Source: Thalassoglobus polymorphus
GTDB lineage: Bacteria; Planctomycetota; Planctomycetia; Planctomycetales; Planctomycetaceae
Reading direction: 5' to 3'
Assembly (NCBI RefSeq): GCF_007744255.1
Contig: NZ_CP036267.1
Coordinates: 682,001 to 746,000, forward strand
DNA: 64,000 nt
Shown here: in pieces, positions 63,320-64,000 of the stretch
Layout of the letters: each line of letters opens with the position of its first letter
How positions within the stretch are numbered: position 1 is the first letter of the stretch
Notes under the pieces: generated by a model
Told to the model about the DNA's origin: nothing
The model's input: the letters and a program-made list of their open reading frames with translations, nothing else
The model's database searches: none
Program-made: the position numbers and the translations under genes

Positions 63320-64000
63320 ATGCTCGCTCGTCTCACACTGTTAGGTGTATTCGCACTTTCGACTCTCTTTCAATCATCGCTTACCGCACAGGATAAAGTT
63401 CTTCGCGCAGGGGCTGCTGCCAGTAATATCACTCCACCACTCGGGGAACTGATTGTCGGAGGCTGGAAACCGATTCCGGCTAAGAATATTCATGATGAGC
63501 TTCATGCTCGTTGCCTGCTGCTGGATGATGGTGAAACCACGGTTGGCTTCGTGATTTGTGACAATGTCGGGATTCCACGCGAAGTGTTCGAAGCTGCTCG
63601 CAAGCTGATTGATGCCGAAACGGATCTCGATGTCAGCAAGCTGTTGATGGCATCCACACATACACACTCCGCCACAACGGCTCGTGGAGAGAGTAAAATT
63701 ACTGAGGTCGAGGAGCTGTCCGATTATCAAGCGTTTGTTGCCCGACGCATCGCCGATGGTGTCCGACGCGCTCTCAGTAACATGCAACCAGCACGAATCG
63801 CATGGGGTTCAGCACAAGAGCCATCCGAGGTCTTTAACCGTCGCTGGTACACGACCGATCCCAAAATGCTGAGCAATCCATTTGGGGGTGTCGACAAGGT
63901 TCGCATGAATCCGCCGCGTCGTAATCCTGCACTGGTTCGCCCCGCCGGGCCTGTCGATCCGGAAGTGTCGTTCATCTCAGTGCAATCGACTGAAGGTCAA
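63320..64000 (+). CDS. Neutral/alkaline ceramidase-like exported protein (partial)
   Basis: The gene runs off the window; 227 codons are visible from ATG at 63320, with CGGAGA upstream. The signal peptide is MLARLTLLGVFALSTLFQSSL, cut near TAQD. VLRAGAAASNITPPLG is the conserved N-terminal block of neutral ceramidase-like proteins, and LLMASTHTHSATTA holds the first metal-binding His pair. These enzymes hydrolyse amide bonds in sphingolipids, but planctomycete members have unproven substrates. The N-terminus is complete; the 3' end is not. Confidence 0.85.
   Translation, partial: MLARLTLLGVFALSTLFQSSLTAQDKVLRAGAAASNITPPLGELIVGGWKPIPAKNIHDELHARCLLLDDGETTVGFVICDNVGIPREVFEAARKLIDAETDLDVSKLLMASTHTHSATTARGESKITEVEELSDYQAFVARRIADGVRRALSNMQPARIAWGSAQEPSEVFNRRWYTTDPKMLSNPFGGVDKVRMNPPRRNPALVRPAGPVDPEVSFISVQSTEGQ

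Noticed and set aside
1-64000. tRNA, rRNA, riboswitch or prophage features
   Set aside because: I looked for cloverleaf-like stems, conserved riboswitch cores, integrases and phage structural genes and saw none that I could support by eye.

Overview
The window looks like a chromosome segment from a planctomycete (Planctomycetales). The evidence is the set of families it carries: three DUF1559 pseudopilins with the H-X9-DG tail, three sulfatase-fold enzymes, a Tat-exported Gfo/Idh/MocA oxidoreductase, a DUF885 peptidase, a five-bladed GH-like propeller, a response regulator with an N-terminal excisionase-type HTH, and a neutral ceramidase-like protein. GC content looks moderate (near 50%). Shine-Dalgarno sites are present but variable, and GTG or TTG starts occur. 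I see no rRNA, tRNA, CRISPR array, prophage or intact insertion sequence. The species cannot be named from this sequence.

Layout. 0.1-4.8 kb: a Gln-rich exported repeat protein diverges from a TPR/beta-barrel protein, followed by a GH-like propeller. 5.3-8.5 kb: a Tad-type operon whose first gene fuses a TadE pseudopilin to a Ycf48-like propeller, then a DUF3592 membrane protein. 8.5-16.4 kb: an accessory stretch with a decayed REP-associated transposase, two DUF1559 pseudopilins, a tiny lipoprotein, a LolA-like protein, a GIY-YIG nuclease-domain gene between long direct repeats, and sodB. 17-29 kb: dapF, an O-antigen-ligase-like protein, a histidine kinase and HTH-receiver pair, a MoxR ATPase, an oxidoreductase and a Ski2-like helicase. 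29-36 kb: a loose cluster of a 2OG-Fe(II) oxygenase, YrbL-like kinase, sulfotransferase, methyltransferase, Kdo/WaaP-like kinase and a nucleotidyltransferase/thymidylate-kinase-like fusion, suggesting surface-glycan modification. 36-46 kb: a metalloprotease, cmk, an LtaS-like sulfatase-fold protein, a third DUF1559 protein, a secreted sulfatase and hisD. 46-58 kb: a GAF-HlyD adaptor, argF, a YhaM-type HD nuclease, a pseudouridine synthase with a Lys-rich tail, an MMPL/RND transporter, a DUF885 peptidase and a cysteine-free redoxin. 58-64 kb: an SGNH plus alpha/beta-hydrolase fusion esterase, a small membrane protein, a sulfatase and the start of a ceramidase-like gene.

The most striking non-coding signal is a dispersed intergenic repeat of about 184 bp with short TTAGAGCA-like terminal inverted repeats and an inner inverted core. 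There are three near-complete copies and at least six partial or diverged ones. The accessory stretch also holds a second hairpin family with an identical loop, a duplicated terminator module, a REP/BIME-like pair and paired direct repeats around the GIY-YIG gene.

The best candidates for undescribed biology are the TadE-Ycf48 fusion, the GIY-YIG gene inside its direct repeats, the dispersed repeat family and the NTase/TMP-kinase-like fusion in the glycan cluster. All functions are inferred by reading motifs; no database search was run.
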